NCBI RefSeq assembly: GCF_026130605.1
Contig: NZ_JANFAU010000007.1
Span: 183,970 to 247,969, forward strand
Source: Sphingomonas lycopersici
GTDB lineage: Bacteria; Pseudomonadota; Alphaproteobacteria; Sphingomonadales; Sphingomonadaceae
Reading direction: 5' to 3'
Length of the DNA stretch: 64,000 bases
This document shows positions 45,480 through 55,244 of this stretch, one piece after another. The notes under the pieces were generated by a model that saw only the letters and a list, made by a program, of their open reading frames with translations, had not been told where the DNA came from and searched no databases. The stretch's first letter is position 1, and every line of letters begins with the position of its first letter. Both the position numbers and the translations under genes were made by a program.

Positions 45480-45974
45480 CTACTTCAGCCGCATCTCGTC
45501 GTTGCTGATCGATACCGTCGCGATCTGGCGCAGATAGGATTGGCCGAGCAGCGAGACGGTCAGATTGGGCAGCACCACCGCCGGCACCGATCCGGCGCGC
45601 TTCCCGTCCAATTCCATCCGGTCGATCATCACCGGCTGGCCGCTGAGCTCGCCCCCGGCGCTATAGCCGACGCGGACGACCTGCGACGGATCGAAATTGA
45701 TATGCGCGCGGCGCGCGTCCTCGGGGGTCAGCGCCACGGTCGACGCGCCAGTATCGACGACGAAGCGGATCGGCTCGCTGTTGACGTTGGCGAAGGCATA
45801 GAAATGCCCGTCGCCCTCGCGCCGGATCACCGTTTCGCGCGGCGGCGCGGGCGTGGCGGTCGCGGCTGCCGCCGCCGGGGTGGCGGGCGCCGGCGCGGGC
45901 GAACGCATCGCGGTCGGCAGGGCGAGGCCGATCACGGTGCCGAGGGCGATCATCATCAACATCGCGATGCGCAT
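45480..45974 (-). CDS. Retropepsin-like aspartic protease (TIGR02281 type)
   Basis: A 164-residue exported protein with an N-terminal membrane segment or signal (about residues 3-22), an Ala/Pro/Thr linker, then a retropepsin-like domain with the catalytic DTG triad in FVVDTGASTVALTPEDA. It resembles the clan AA proteases of TIGR02281 found in alphaproteobacteria. It should act in the periplasm. I prefer the ATG at 45974; an in-frame start at 45995 would add seven residues. Confidence 0.88.
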   Translation of the reverse strand: MRIAMLMMIALGTVIGLALPTAMRSPAPAPATPAAAAATATPAPPRETVIRREGDGHFYAFANVNSEPIRFVVDTGASTVALTPEDARRAHINFDPSQVVRVGYSAGGELSGQPVMIDRMELDGKRAGSVPAVVLPNLTVSLLGQSYLRQIATVSISNDEMRLK

Positions 45975-46045
45975 CGTGGCGGCATAGCCGGGCAAAAGCT
46001 GCGACGCGGTTGAACGCCGTGGTTAACCGGCGGGCGCGGCGCGAT

Positions 46046-47170
46046 CTATTCGGCCGCGACCTTGTCCGCGTCGCTCGTCGCCTCGATCTCGGCTGCCTTG
46101 GCCTCGACCAATTTGACGATATGTTCGATCATGTCGGCGTCCTGCACATGGTGGTCGGTGACCCCCGACAGATAGACCATATGCTTGCCGTTGCCGCCGC
46201 CGGTGATCCCGATATCGGTCTCGCGCGCCTCGCCCGGCCCGTTGACGACGCAGCCGAGCACCGAGAGCGACATCGGGGTGCGGATATGCTGGAGCCGCTC
46301 CTCCAGCGCCTGGACGGTGCGGATCACGTCGAACCCCTGGCGCGCGCAGCTCGGGCAGCTCACCACGCGTACGCCGCGGTTGCGGATGCCGAGGCTCTTG
46401 AGGATCTCGAACCCGACGCGCACCTCGTCTTCGGGCTCGGCCGAGAGCGAGACGCGGATCGTGTCGCCGATCCCGTACCACAGGAGCGAGCCGATCCCGA
46501 TCGCCGACTTGACCGTCCCGCCGACGAACCCGCCCGCTTCGGTGATGCCGAGATGCAGCGGGCAATCGACCGCCTCGGCGAGCTGCTGGTAAGCCGCCAC
46601 CGCGAGGAAGATGTCGGATGCCTTCACCGCCACCTTGAAATCGTGGAAATCGCGATCCTGCAGCAGCTTGATATGATCGAGCGCGCTTTCGACCAGCGCC
46701 TCCGGGCACGGCTCGCCATATTTTTCGAGCAGGTCCTTTTCGAGGCTGCCGGCATTGACCCCGATGCGGATCGCGCAGCCATTGGCCTTGGCGGCGTTGA
46801 CCACTTCGTTGACGCGCTCGGCCGAGCCGATGTTGCCGGGGTTGATGCGCAGGCACGCCGCCCCCGCATCCGCCGCCTCGAGCGCGCGCTTGTAATGGAA
46901 ATGGATGTCCGCGACGATCGGCACCCGCGCGGCGCGGGCGATTTGCTTGAACGCGGCGGTGCTTTCGACATCGGGGCAGCTGACGCGGATGATGTCGACC
47001 CCGGCCTCCTCGCAGCGGCGGATCTGGTCGATCGTCGCGCGCGCGTCGCTGGTGGGGGTGTTGGTCATCGTCTGGACGGTGACCGGGGCGTCGCCGCCGA
47101 CGGGGACGTTGCCGACCATGATCTGGCGGCTCTTGCGGCGCTGGATATCGCGCCAGGGACGGACGGACAT
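46046..47170 (-). CDS. ispG: 4-hydroxy-3-methylbut-2-enyl diphosphate synthase
   Basis: A 374-residue Fe-S enzyme of the MEP isoprenoid pathway, acting on methylerythritol cyclodiphosphate. The TIM-barrel half opens [20 protein letters not shown]; the [4Fe-4S] cysteines are in [11 protein letters not shown] and [11 protein letters not shown]. Its product feeds the carotenoid genes crtY and crtI at 57.5-60.2 kb. The ATG at 47170 was preferred over an upstream frame at 47215. Confidence 0.96.
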   Translation of the reverse strand: MSVRPWRDIQRRKSRQIMVGNVPVGGDAPVTVQTMTNTPTSDARATIDQIRRCEEAGVDIIRVSCPDVESTAAFKQIARAARVPIVADIHFHYKRALEAADAGAACLRINPGNIGSAERVNEVVNAAKANGCAIRIGVNAGSLEKDLLEKYGEPCPEALVESALDHIKLLQDRDFHDFKVAVKASDIFLAVAAYQQLAEAVDCPLHLGITEAGGFVGGTVKSAIGIGSLLWYGIGDTIRVSLSAEPEDEVRVGFEILKSLGIRNRGVRVVSCPSCARQGFDVIRTVQALEERLQHIRTPMSLSVLGCVVNGPGEARETDIGITGGGNGKHMVYLSGVTDHHVQDADMIEHIVKLVEAKAAEIEATSDADKVAAE

Positions 47171-47255
47171 GAACAAGCTTCCTATCGGAGTTGTCCGCGA
47201 TATAGCGGCTTGCATCGCGGAACGAAACGCCCGCCGATCGAGAGGAGCCGATAAT

Positions 47256-47777
47256 ATGACCTTTTCGCTTTATGATGCGGTGATTCCGTCCAACCTGCAG
47301 ATCCTCGGTGCGGTCGTCGGGCTGATCGACAAGGCGGAGGCGTTCGCGGCCGAAAAGCATATCACCCCGGAAGCGATGATCGACGCGCGGCTCGCGCCGG
47401 ACATGCTGCCGTTCGGCTATCAGGTGAAATCGAGCGTCGATCATTCGGCCGGTGCGGTCGCCGGGGTGCGCGCGGGGAGCTTTTCGCCCAACCTCTCGCC
47501 CTGGCCGACCGATTTCGCCGGCTTGCGCGCGATGGTGCAGGAGGGGATCGACGCGCTCAAGGCGCTCGACCCCGCCGAGTTCGATGCGCTCGCCGCGCGC
47601 GATTGCGAATTCCGCATGGGCGATCTCAAGCTGCCGTTTGGCGGGGCGACCTTCCTATTGAGCTTCTCGCAGCCGAATTTCTATTTCCACGCGACCACCG
47701 CTTATGACGTCCTGCGCGCCAAGGGCGTGAAGCTCGGCAAGCGCGATTTCCTGGGCCAGCTTCGCGTCAAGCTGTAG
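47256..47777 (+). CDS. DUF1993 family protein (second copy)
   Basis: A 173-residue relative of the protein at 13271-13813. Both share a [24 protein letters not shown] N terminus, [20 protein letters not shown], and a C-terminal [20 protein letters not shown] block. The fold is likely a DinB-like helical bundle, and the function is unknown. It is divergent from ispG with 85 bases between and starts at an ATG preceded by GAGGAG. Confidence 0.85.
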   Translation: MTFSLYDAVIPSNLQILGAVVGLIDKAEAFAAEKHITPEAMIDARLAPDMLPFGYQVKSSVDHSAGAVAGVRAGSFSPNLSPWPTDFAGLRAMVQEGIDALKALDPAEFDALAARDCEFRMGDLKLPFGGATFLLSFSQPNFYFHATTAYDVLRAKGVKLGKRDFLGQLRVKL

Positions 47778-47834
47778 CGCCGCCGCGCCCGCCGGCGATT
47801 GTTCTTGCCGTCCCAGCCCCCTATGCGGGCCGGG

Positions 47835-48956
47835 ATGGCACGACATTATGGGATGGACTGGCTGCGCGTCGGGGCCTTCGGGCTGCTCATCCTCTATCAT
47901 ATCGGCATGGTCTTCGTGCCGTGGAACTTCCACGTAAAATCCTCGCACGTCGAGGATTGGACGACGCTGCCGATGATGGCGACCAACGCCTGGCGGCTGC
48001 CGTTGCTGTTCGTCGTCTCGGGCTATGCCAGCCGCGCGCTGCTGCGGCGCTCGGTCGGGGTGGGGGGCTTTCTCGCCAATCGCAGCTGGCGGCTGCTCGC
48101 GCCCCTGGTGTTCGGGATCGCGGTGATCGTTCCGCCGCAATCCTGGGTCGAGCTGGTCACCAAATATCATTATGCCGCCGGCTTCCCCTATTTCTGGCTG
48201 CACGATTATTTCCGCTTCGGGATGCTCGACGGGATCGTGTTGCCGACGTGGAACCATCTGTGGTTCGTCGGCTATCTGTGGGTCTATACCGTCGTGCTGG
48301 CGGGGCTGGTCGCCTTGGTGCGGACCGAGGTGCTCCAGCGATTGTTCGATCGCGCCTTCGCCGGCTGGGGGGTGCTGGTCATCCCGATGCTTTGGGCGCT
48401 CGCGGTCCACGCCTGGTGGTTCCCGATGGCGGGGGAGACGCATGCGCTGGTCGACGACACGATGGCGCATTTCATGTACGTCCCCGATTTCCTGTTCGGC
48501 TTCGCGCTCGCCCGGTCCGAGCCGGCGCTGGCGGCGCTGCGGCGCTATTGGCCGGTGGCGGCGGTGCTGGGGCTGGCCGGCTTCGCCTGCGTGGTGACGA
48601 TCGAATATAGCTGGCCGCCGTCGGTGCCGACCCCGCGCTGGGTCTATCGCCCCTACGGCGCGGCACATGCGGTGCAGCAATGGGGGACGATCGCGGCGCT
48701 GATCGGGGTTGCGGATCGCTGGCTCAATCGCGACGCGCCGTGGCGCGCGATGCTGACCGAGGCGGTGTTCCCCTTCTATATCATCCACCAGACGATCATC
48801 GTCGTGGTGATGTTCTGGCTGTTGCCGCTCGGGCTTTCCGGCAACGCGGAATTCGCGATTCTCGTCGCCGCGACGGTGGCGGGATGCTGGGCCTTCTACC
48901 TCGGCGGGCGTGCGGTGCCGCTGCTGCGCCCGCTGATCGGCCTGCGGGCGCGGTGA
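47835..48956 (+). CDS. Membrane acyltransferase family 3 protein
   Basis: A 373-residue protein with about ten helices. It opens YGMDWLRVGAFGLLILYHIG, the acyltransferase-3 signature with the catalytic-type His, and contains WHLWFVGYLW-like motifs (WNHLWFVGYLWVYTVVLAG) and VFPFYIIHQTIIVVVMFWLL. These enzymes transfer acyl groups to sugars or glucans, as in OpgC. The target is unknown. I chose the ATG at 47835; one at 47823 would add four residues. Confidence 0.9.
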   Translation: MARHYGMDWLRVGAFGLLILYHIGMVFVPWNFHVKSSHVEDWTTLPMMATNAWRLPLLFVVSGYASRALLRRSVGVGGFLANRSWRLLAPLVFGIAVIVPPQSWVELVTKYHYAAGFPYFWLHDYFRFGMLDGIVLPTWNHLWFVGYLWVYTVVLAGLVALVRTEVLQRLFDRAFAGWGVLVIPMLWALAVHAWWFPMAGETHALVDDTMAHFMYVPDFLFGFALARSEPALAALRRYWPVAAVLGLAGFACVVTIEYSWPPSVPTPRWVYRPYGAAHAVQQWGTIAALIGVADRWLNRDAPWRAMLTEAVFPFYIIHQTIIVVVMFWLLPLGLSGNAEFAILVAATVAGCWAFYLGGRAVPLLRPLIGLRAR

Positions 48957-48974
48957 GATGAAAAGGGGACGGGA

Positions 48975-49277
48975 ATGAGCGACGACGATTATGTATTCGA
49001 CGAGGAAAGCGGCGAATGGCTCCCCGCCGGGGAGCTCGCGGCGAAGCGCGCCGCCGCCGGGCAGATCGAGGTGCGCGACGCGGTCGGCAACCTCCTCGCC
49101 GACGGCGATCAGGTGACCTTGATCAAGGATCTCGACGTCAAGGGCGCGGGGCAGACGCTCAAGCGCGGCACCTTGATCAAGTCGATCCGGCTGACCGGCG
49201 ACGCACAGGAGATCGACTGCAAGTTCGACGGGATCAAGGGGCTGGTGCTGCGCGCCGAATTCGTGCGCAAGCGGTAA
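48975..49277 (+). CDS. PhnA/YjdM-like protein
   Basis: A 100-residue protein whose last 70 residues match the PhnA (YjdM) C-terminal domain: VRDAVGNLLADGDQVTLIKD, LDVKGAGQTLKRGTLIKSIR, and DCKFDGIKGLVLRAEFVRK. The N-terminal zinc ribbon of full YjdM is missing. It was once linked to phosphonate metabolism, but that is doubtful. It lies 18 bases after the acyltransferase gene and 12 bases before ung. Confidence 0.9.
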   Translation: MSDDDYVFDEESGEWLPAGELAAKRAAAGQIEVRDAVGNLLADGDQVTLIKDLDVKGAGQTLKRGTLIKSIRLTGDAQEIDCKFDGIKGLVLRAEFVRKR

Positions 49278-49289
49278 GGGGGGCAAAGC

Positions 49290-49991
49290 GTGGCCGATCC
49301 GAAGATGGACCCGACGTGGCTCGCGCCGCTGCGCGGCGAATTCGACAGCGATTATATGGCTGCGCTGCGCCAGTTCCTGGTCGCGGAGAAAGCCGCCGGG
49401 AAACAGATCTTCCCGCATTCGAGCAACTGGTTCCGCGCGCTCGAGCTGACCGCCTTGCCCGATGTGCGCGTGGTGATCCTCGGGCAGGATCCGTATCACG
49501 GGCCGGGGCAGGCGCACGGATTGTGCTTCTCGGTCCGCCCCGGGGTCAAACCGCCGCCGAGCCTCGTCAACATCTACAAGGAACTCCACACCGATTGCGG
49601 GATCGAGCCGCCGGCGCACGGCTTCCTCGAAAGCTGGGCGCAACAGGGCGTGCTGCTGCTCAACAGCGTGCTGACCGTGGTGAGCGGGCAGGCCGCCTCG
49701 CACCGCGATCGCGGGTGGGAGAAATTCACCGACGCGGTGATCCGCCTGCTCGCCGCGCGGCCCGAGCCGATCGTGTTCATGCTGTGGGGCAGCTATGCGC
49801 AGAAGAAGGCCGGGTTCGTCCCGAGCATCGAGCGCGGCGGGCATCATCTGGTGCTGAAGGCGCCGCACCCGTCGCCGCTCTCGGCGTATAACGGCTGGTT
49901 CGGCAGCCGGCATTTCTCGCAGGCCAATGCGTTTCTGGAACGCAACGGGCGCGGGACGATCGACTGGGCGTTGCCCGCGCGGGTGGAGTAG
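49290..49991 (+). CDS. ung: Uracil-DNA glycosylase, family 1
   Basis: A 233-residue base-excision repair enzyme removing uracil from DNA. The water-activating loop is [20 protein letters not shown], with catalytic D67 and Y69. [17 protein letters not shown] supplies the uracil-binding motif, and [15 protein letters not shown] holds the leucine-loop His. The start is a GTG at 49290. It is complete and ends just before the 24-base repeat at 50000-50023. Confidence 0.96.
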   Translation: MADPKMDPTWLAPLRGEFDSDYMAALRQFLVAEKAAGKQIFPHSSNWFRALELTALPDVRVVILGQDPYHGPGQAHGLCFSVRPGVKPPPSLVNIYKELHTDCGIEPPAHGFLESWAQQGVLLLNSVLTVVSGQAASHRDRGWEKFTDAVIRLLAARPEPIVFMLWGSYAQKKAGFVPSIERGGHHLVLKAPHPSPLSAYNGWFGSRHFSQANAFLERNGRGTIDWALPARVE

Positions 49992-49999
49992 CGGGCGCC

Positions 50000-50023
50000 C
50001 AAAGTTCACAAAGTTCACACGAG
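50000..50023 (-). repeat. 24-base repeat CTCGTGTGAACTT-type, copy 2
   Basis: Read on the minus strand it is CTCGTGTGAACTTTGTGAAC followed by TTTG, one mismatch away from 21400-21423. It includes the last two codons and TGA of the HTH gene. The internal direct repeat GTGAACTTT occurs twice within it. Confidence 0.8.
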
Positions 50024-50683
50024 TGACGCGTCGTCGTCCGGGTCGTCTGATGTGCCGCGATGCCAATGCGGCAATTCCCCATCGCCTGTTTCCGCGACGA
50101 ACAGCGCATCGGCAAGCGTATCCGGCTCCATCAGCGCGGCGGGGTCGGCCGGGGTGGGCGGTGCGAGTGCAGCCAGCGCATCCGCGACGGGCGGCACCGG
50201 TGGCGGGAGTGCCTCGCGCGGATCGCGAGTTGCCCGATTGGCGTGACGGAAGCGTTCGGGCTGCAACGCGCGCAGCATGAACATCAACAGGCGGTCATTG
50301 TACCGCACCCGTCGCCCGACTCGATTGCCGTCGCGATCGAATACGGGTTCGTCCGAACCGTGGATCACGCGGTCCATCGCGATATCGATCAGCCGGCGCG
50401 AGGCATTGTCGATCGCAATATCCCACGCAGTTGCAAAGCCTTGCCCCTCCGGGAGGCGACGCAGGCGATAGGCGGATGACGACGACATCCCGACTTCGGT
50501 TGCCGCCAGCGTGACAGACCCGGTGTCGGCGAGCGTTGCGATGAAGCGGCGCTGGCGTTCGATCGTCCAGCCGTCGTCACGCGGTTTGCGCTTCACCGGC
50601 ACCCAGTCGAAGTCCTCGGGATTGAGTGGCGCGGCATCCAGCGACGGCGGATGCGCGGGCGATGGAATGTGCTGCTCGGCCAT
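50015..50683 (-). CDS. Helix-turn-helix protein of a sphingomonad-type family
   Basis: A 222-residue protein. Residues about 35-75 form a terminase-small-subunit-like HTH: WTIERQRRFIATLADTGSVT, then LAATEVGMSSSSAYRLRRLP. A helical middle follows, and the C-terminal third is Pro/Ala-rich and low in complexity. Similar stand-alone genes are, as I recall, numerous in sphingomonads, with no known role. There is no phage packaging gene near it. The stop lies in the 24-base repeat shared with 21.4 kb, which may mark mobility. Confidence 0.75.
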   Translation of the reverse strand: MAEQHIPSPAHPPSLDAAPLNPEDFDWVPVKRKPRDDGWTIERQRRFIATLADTGSVTLAATEVGMSSSSAYRLRRLPEGQGFATAWDIAIDNASRRLIDIAMDRVIHGSDEPVFDRDGNRVGRRVRYNDRLLMFMLRALQPERFRHANRATRDPREALPPPVPPVADALAALAPPTPADPAALMEPDTLADALFVAETGDGELPHWHRGTSDDPDDDASLV

Positions 50684-50855
50684 TGCCCCAACCGATCAGA
50701 AACGGGCGACGTAGGACAGATGTGTTGGAGGTTTTGCTGTGGGGCGTGGCACTCGGGCAACCATCCTGGATGTATCACCTCGGCGACCGCCGAATCGCCC
50801 TGCTGCGATCACCTAACATCCGGCGTGTGCGATCCTTTCGTTCCCTCGTCGTTCC

Positions 50856-50890
50856 ATACACTTGTTCGCGTATGCCGTATGGTGTATCGA
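50856..50890 (+). promoter_or_regulatory. Promoter of the island gene with flanking dyad
   Basis: TTGTTC (50862-50867) and TATCGA (50885-50890) are 17 bases apart. ATACAC at 50856-50861 and GTGTAT at 50882-50887 form an inverted repeat that brackets the spacer, a possible operator. The predicted transcript starts within a few bases of the ATG at 50900. Confidence 0.5.
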
Positions 50891-50899
50891 GCATTAATT

Positions 50900-51340
50900 A
50901 TGAATGTCATGGCCACACTCAGAGAGCGTAGGGCGAAAGCCGAGGCTAAGGTCTTGCGCGCCGCTAAGGCATTGGAATCAGCAAAAAAAGAGCTCGAAGA
51001 CGTTCTGGCCGCAGAGCGGGTGATGGCCGAAATTACGGGCGAATCGATCGATCAGAAAGGCGGCGCTTCATCGACTTCCGATCGAGATGTGGAGATCGTG
51101 AAACTTCTGAATCGAAATCAGAACGGCGCGAAGAGTCCGGTAGAGTTGTATCCCGAATACACAGAGGCCACCGGAGATAGCATCAATTTGGACGCGTTCC
51201 GTACCGCTCTATGGAGATTACAGAAAAAGACGATCGCCGACGACGGGAAGGACTGGGCGGTTAGATCGGAAGGTGGGAGATATTGGCGAGAATGCGATTC
51301 GGATGATGTCTATGATCTCAAAAAGCTCTTAGGAGATTAG
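50900..51340 (+). CDS. Unassigned coiled-coil protein of the AT-rich island
   Basis: I do not recognise this 146-residue protein. Residues about 4-50 form a charged coiled coil (LRERRAKAEAKVLRAAKALE and onwards). After a Ser/Gly hinge the second half, with DRDVEIVKLLNRNQNGAKSP, AFRTALWRLQKKTIADDGKD and YWRECDSDDVYDLKKLLGD, looks like a small winged-helix or similar module. Base and codon use are AT-richer than in its neighbours, suggesting acquisition. The start may be 50900 or 50909; neither has a Shine-Dalgarno. It might be a regulatory protein; no function can be assigned. Confidence 0.6.
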   Translation: MNVMATLRERRAKAEAKVLRAAKALESAKKELEDVLAAERVMAEITGESIDQKGGASSTSDRDVEIVKLLNRNQNGAKSPVELYPEYTEATGDSINLDAFRTALWRLQKKTIADDGKDWAVRSEGGRYWRECDSDDVYDLKKLLGD

Positions 51341-51370
51341 GAGGCGTGGACAAGTTATCCTGAAAAACGA

Positions 51371-51461
51371 TTAGGGCCGCTGTTTGCACCAGCGACCCTA
51401 ACCGGAGGCGGGCATCCCACCTCGTGCTTGTGTGAAGCGCGCGAATCATACGGGGCCTCCG
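51371..51461 (-). other. Structured element, possible small RNA end or terminator
   Basis: Between the two island genes. TTAGGGCCGCTG (51371-51382) and CAGCGACCCTAA (51390-51401) pair over 11 of 12 positions around a seven-base loop; on the minus strand the mismatch becomes a wobble and the stem is followed by TCGTTTTT, an intrinsic-terminator form. Next to it, CGGAGGC (51403-51409) and GCCTCCG (51455-51461) close a second stem with room for inner hairpins. No minus-strand gene ends here, so it may terminate an unannotated RNA or thiC read-through. Confidence 0.5.
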
Positions 51462-51519
51462 CTTGAAATACAACCGACGTCGTGTGCCCTGACGGTCGGC
51501 AGCGATGAGGTTACCTGAA

Positions 51520-52035
51520 ATGGGTAGCGGCCATAATGAATTAAAGTTTAAGACGGCGATCCTGGCGCTAAGTACCGTCAAAGACTGGGACGAGGCGAAG
51601 GCGGAGTGGGCATTGCACTTCGTTTACGACGATGCCGCAGAGAGATCATGCGAGTGCGAGCACTCGCCGATCCATCAAATTTGCGTAATCAAGAACCGGA
51701 AGAACGGTGCCGAAACAGAAGTGGGAAATGTCTGTGTAAGACGATTTCTGAGGCTGCTTTCGAATCGGATATTTTCTGTCATCCGGCGCATTCGTGCAGA
51801 TATAAATAACTCTCTAAACCCTGCAGCCCTCGATTTGTTCGTGGAGAGAGGGGTTATTTCTCATCAAGAGCAACAGGAATACTTGGAGTACTGGCGAAAA
51901 AGAAAGCGCATGAGTGACGACCAGAAGGCTCAGAAACTCTCGCTTAATACACGAGTTCTTTCTTACATAGACGGTGAAGCCGCCAAGCTCATTGCGTTGG
52001 CGGCTGCCAACAAACTTAAGGTACAGCAAATTTAA
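51520..52035 (+). CDS. Unassigned Cys/His-motif protein of the AT-rich island
   Basis: A 171-residue protein that I cannot assign to a named family. Residues 44-72 contain C44-x-C46-x-H48, C55, N59 and C72 in SCECEHSPIHQICVIKNRKN and a following VGNVCVRRFL, a likely zinc-binding knuckle. I associate this kind of motif with scattered hypothetical proteins of accessory DNA. The rest is charged and helical (a basic RKRKRM patch, then a C-terminal helix). I chose the ATG at 51520, after GATGAGG; the one at 51505 would add five residues. Sample line 51781-51840 has 28 G+C of 60, against 45 of 60 at 59101-59160. Confidence 0.65.
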   Translation: MGSGHNELKFKTAILALSTVKDWDEAKAEWALHFVYDDAAERSCECEHSPIHQICVIKNRKNGAETEVGNVCVRRFLRLLSNRIFSVIRRIRADINNSLNPAALDLFVERGVISHQEQQEYLEYWRKRKRMSDDQKAQKLSLNTRVLSYIDGEAAKLIALAAANKLKVQQI

Positions 52036-52107
52036 CACGCGCGGTAGGAATCGGGTGGCCTACATACGGGGCACCCGATTCCGAAACGTGCGAAGGGTTG
52101 GCGCCCT

Positions 52108-54160
<2,053 letters not shown>

Positions 54161-54172
54161 GCGGTATGTCTA

Positions 54173-54210
54173 GGGGGTTTGCGCCGCGCCGTCCAGCCGC
54201 GCAAACCCCC
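54173..54210. terminator. Strong hairpin between ferritin-like gene and riboswitch
   Basis: A perfect 12-base inverted repeat, GGGGGTTTGCGC at 54173-54184 and GCGCAAACCCCC at 54199-54210, lies nine bases after the stop of the ferritin-like gene. It probably ends that transcript, although the U-tract is missing. The thiC promoter would have to lie in or after it. Confidence 0.7.
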
Positions 54211-54218
54211 AACCTGGA

Positions 54219-55187
54219 TTAACCGTTGGCCGCGCTGGTGTTGACGGTGCCGTTGACGCCGGCGGGATAGAATCCGCCCGTGGTCACCGACGCCTTGTTG
54301 AGGAGCAGGATGTTGAGCACCTGCCCGGTGGTGCGGCTGAAGGTGATGCCGTTGCCGTCGACCGGCGCGACGTTGGAGATCGTATTGTCCGCGCCGGCGA
54401 TTCCCTTGTCGAGCGTGGTCGAGCCGTCGAGGCTGTCGCGCGCCGCGCTGAGCTTGCCCGGGATCACGGTGAAGCCCTTTTGATAGAGCAAGGTGCGGAT
54501 CAGCCCGGCGTGATAGGCTTCGGTGCCGAGCACCCCGGCCAGCCCGGTGATGAAGCCCGGCGTGCCGAGCACCGGCACCAGCCCCTTGTACGCGGTGGCG
54601 ATCACATCCTTGAGGATGAACGCGCCGTAGAGGAAATTCTCGTCCGACGCATAGGGGTTGAACGGCGTCACCCCCGCCAGCCCGGCGAGCGCCGCGAACG
54701 CATCGGTGCTGCCGCTGTCGATGTTGAGCGACGGCATTGCGGTCGGCGTGCCGCCGATCAGCGAGCGGAGATATTCGACGTGCGCGCGATCGTCGCGCGC
54801 CATTTCGCGCGCGACGGCGGCGACCTGCGGATCGCTGAACGGCACCAGCGCGCCGCCCTTGACCGTCCCCTGGGTGCCGCTGCCGGTCAGATCGCTCGCC
54901 GGCAGCCCGGCGCCCGTCGCGGCATAAGAGAAATATTGCCCCGACAGATATTCGAGCTGGAGCGCGAACTTGAGGATCGTGATGTCCGCCGCCTCGGTGC
55001 TGGCGGTCGAGGTCGCGGTGGGGGTGGGCGTCGGGTTGGACGAGGAGGAATCGCTGCCGCAGGCGGACAGCAACGCCAGCCCGCCGACCGCGGCGCCCGA
55101 CTGGCCGACGAGGCTGAGGAAACGGCGGCGCCCGGCGCTGTGCAGCGCGGCGTCGTCGGAAGTGGTGATCTGTTCGTGGTCGATCAT
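54219..55187 (-). CDS. Tat-type ferritin-like lipoprotein
   Basis: A 322-residue exported protein. A twin-arginine-like RRRFLSLVG leader ends in a lipobox LLSACG (about residues 39-44), followed by a Ser/Thr/Pro linker. The ferritin-like domain (DUF4439/desiccation-related PCC13-62 type) shows ILKFALQLEYLSGQYFSYAA, AREMARDDRAHVEYLRSLIG and GTEAYHAGLIRTLLYQKG, with Glu and His placed as metal ligands. The paralogue follows upstream. A role in desiccation, oxidative stress or metal binding is inferred from the family. Confidence 0.88.
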   Translation of the reverse strand: MIDHEQITTSDDAALHSAGRRRFLSLVGQSGAAVGGLALLSACGSDSSSSNPTPTPTATSTASTEAADITILKFALQLEYLSGQYFSYAATGAGLPASDLTGSGTQGTVKGGALVPFSDPQVAAVAREMARDDRAHVEYLRSLIGGTPTAMPSLNIDSGSTDAFAALAGLAGVTPFNPYASDENFLYGAFILKDVIATAYKGLVPVLGTPGFITGLAGVLGTEAYHAGLIRTLLYQKGFTVIPGKLSAARDSLDGSTTLDKGIAGADNTISNVAPVDGNGITFSRTTGQVLNILLLNKASVTTGGFYPAGVNGTVNTSAANG

Positions 55188-55244
55188 GACGATAATCCCT
55201 GAAACCTTGGCAAATGGGCGAACGAGCGGCGCGTCGGGCGCGCC

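Noticed and set aside
47655..50066. An 803-residue minus-strand frame across acyltransferase, PhnA-like and ung genes
   Set aside because: Three well-supported plus-strand genes fill the interval; the frame is low-complexity and arises from GC-rich codon bias.
50015..50683. Phage terminase small subunit
   Set aside because: The HTH segment resembles one, but there is no large subunit, portal or any phage gene nearby; described as an HTH protein only.
51318..51581. An 87-residue minus-strand frame across the structured element as a small toxin
   Set aside because: It has a short hydrophobic stretch, but no ribosome binding site, and its coding potential looks like a by-product of the stems. 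The RNA structure is the better explanation.
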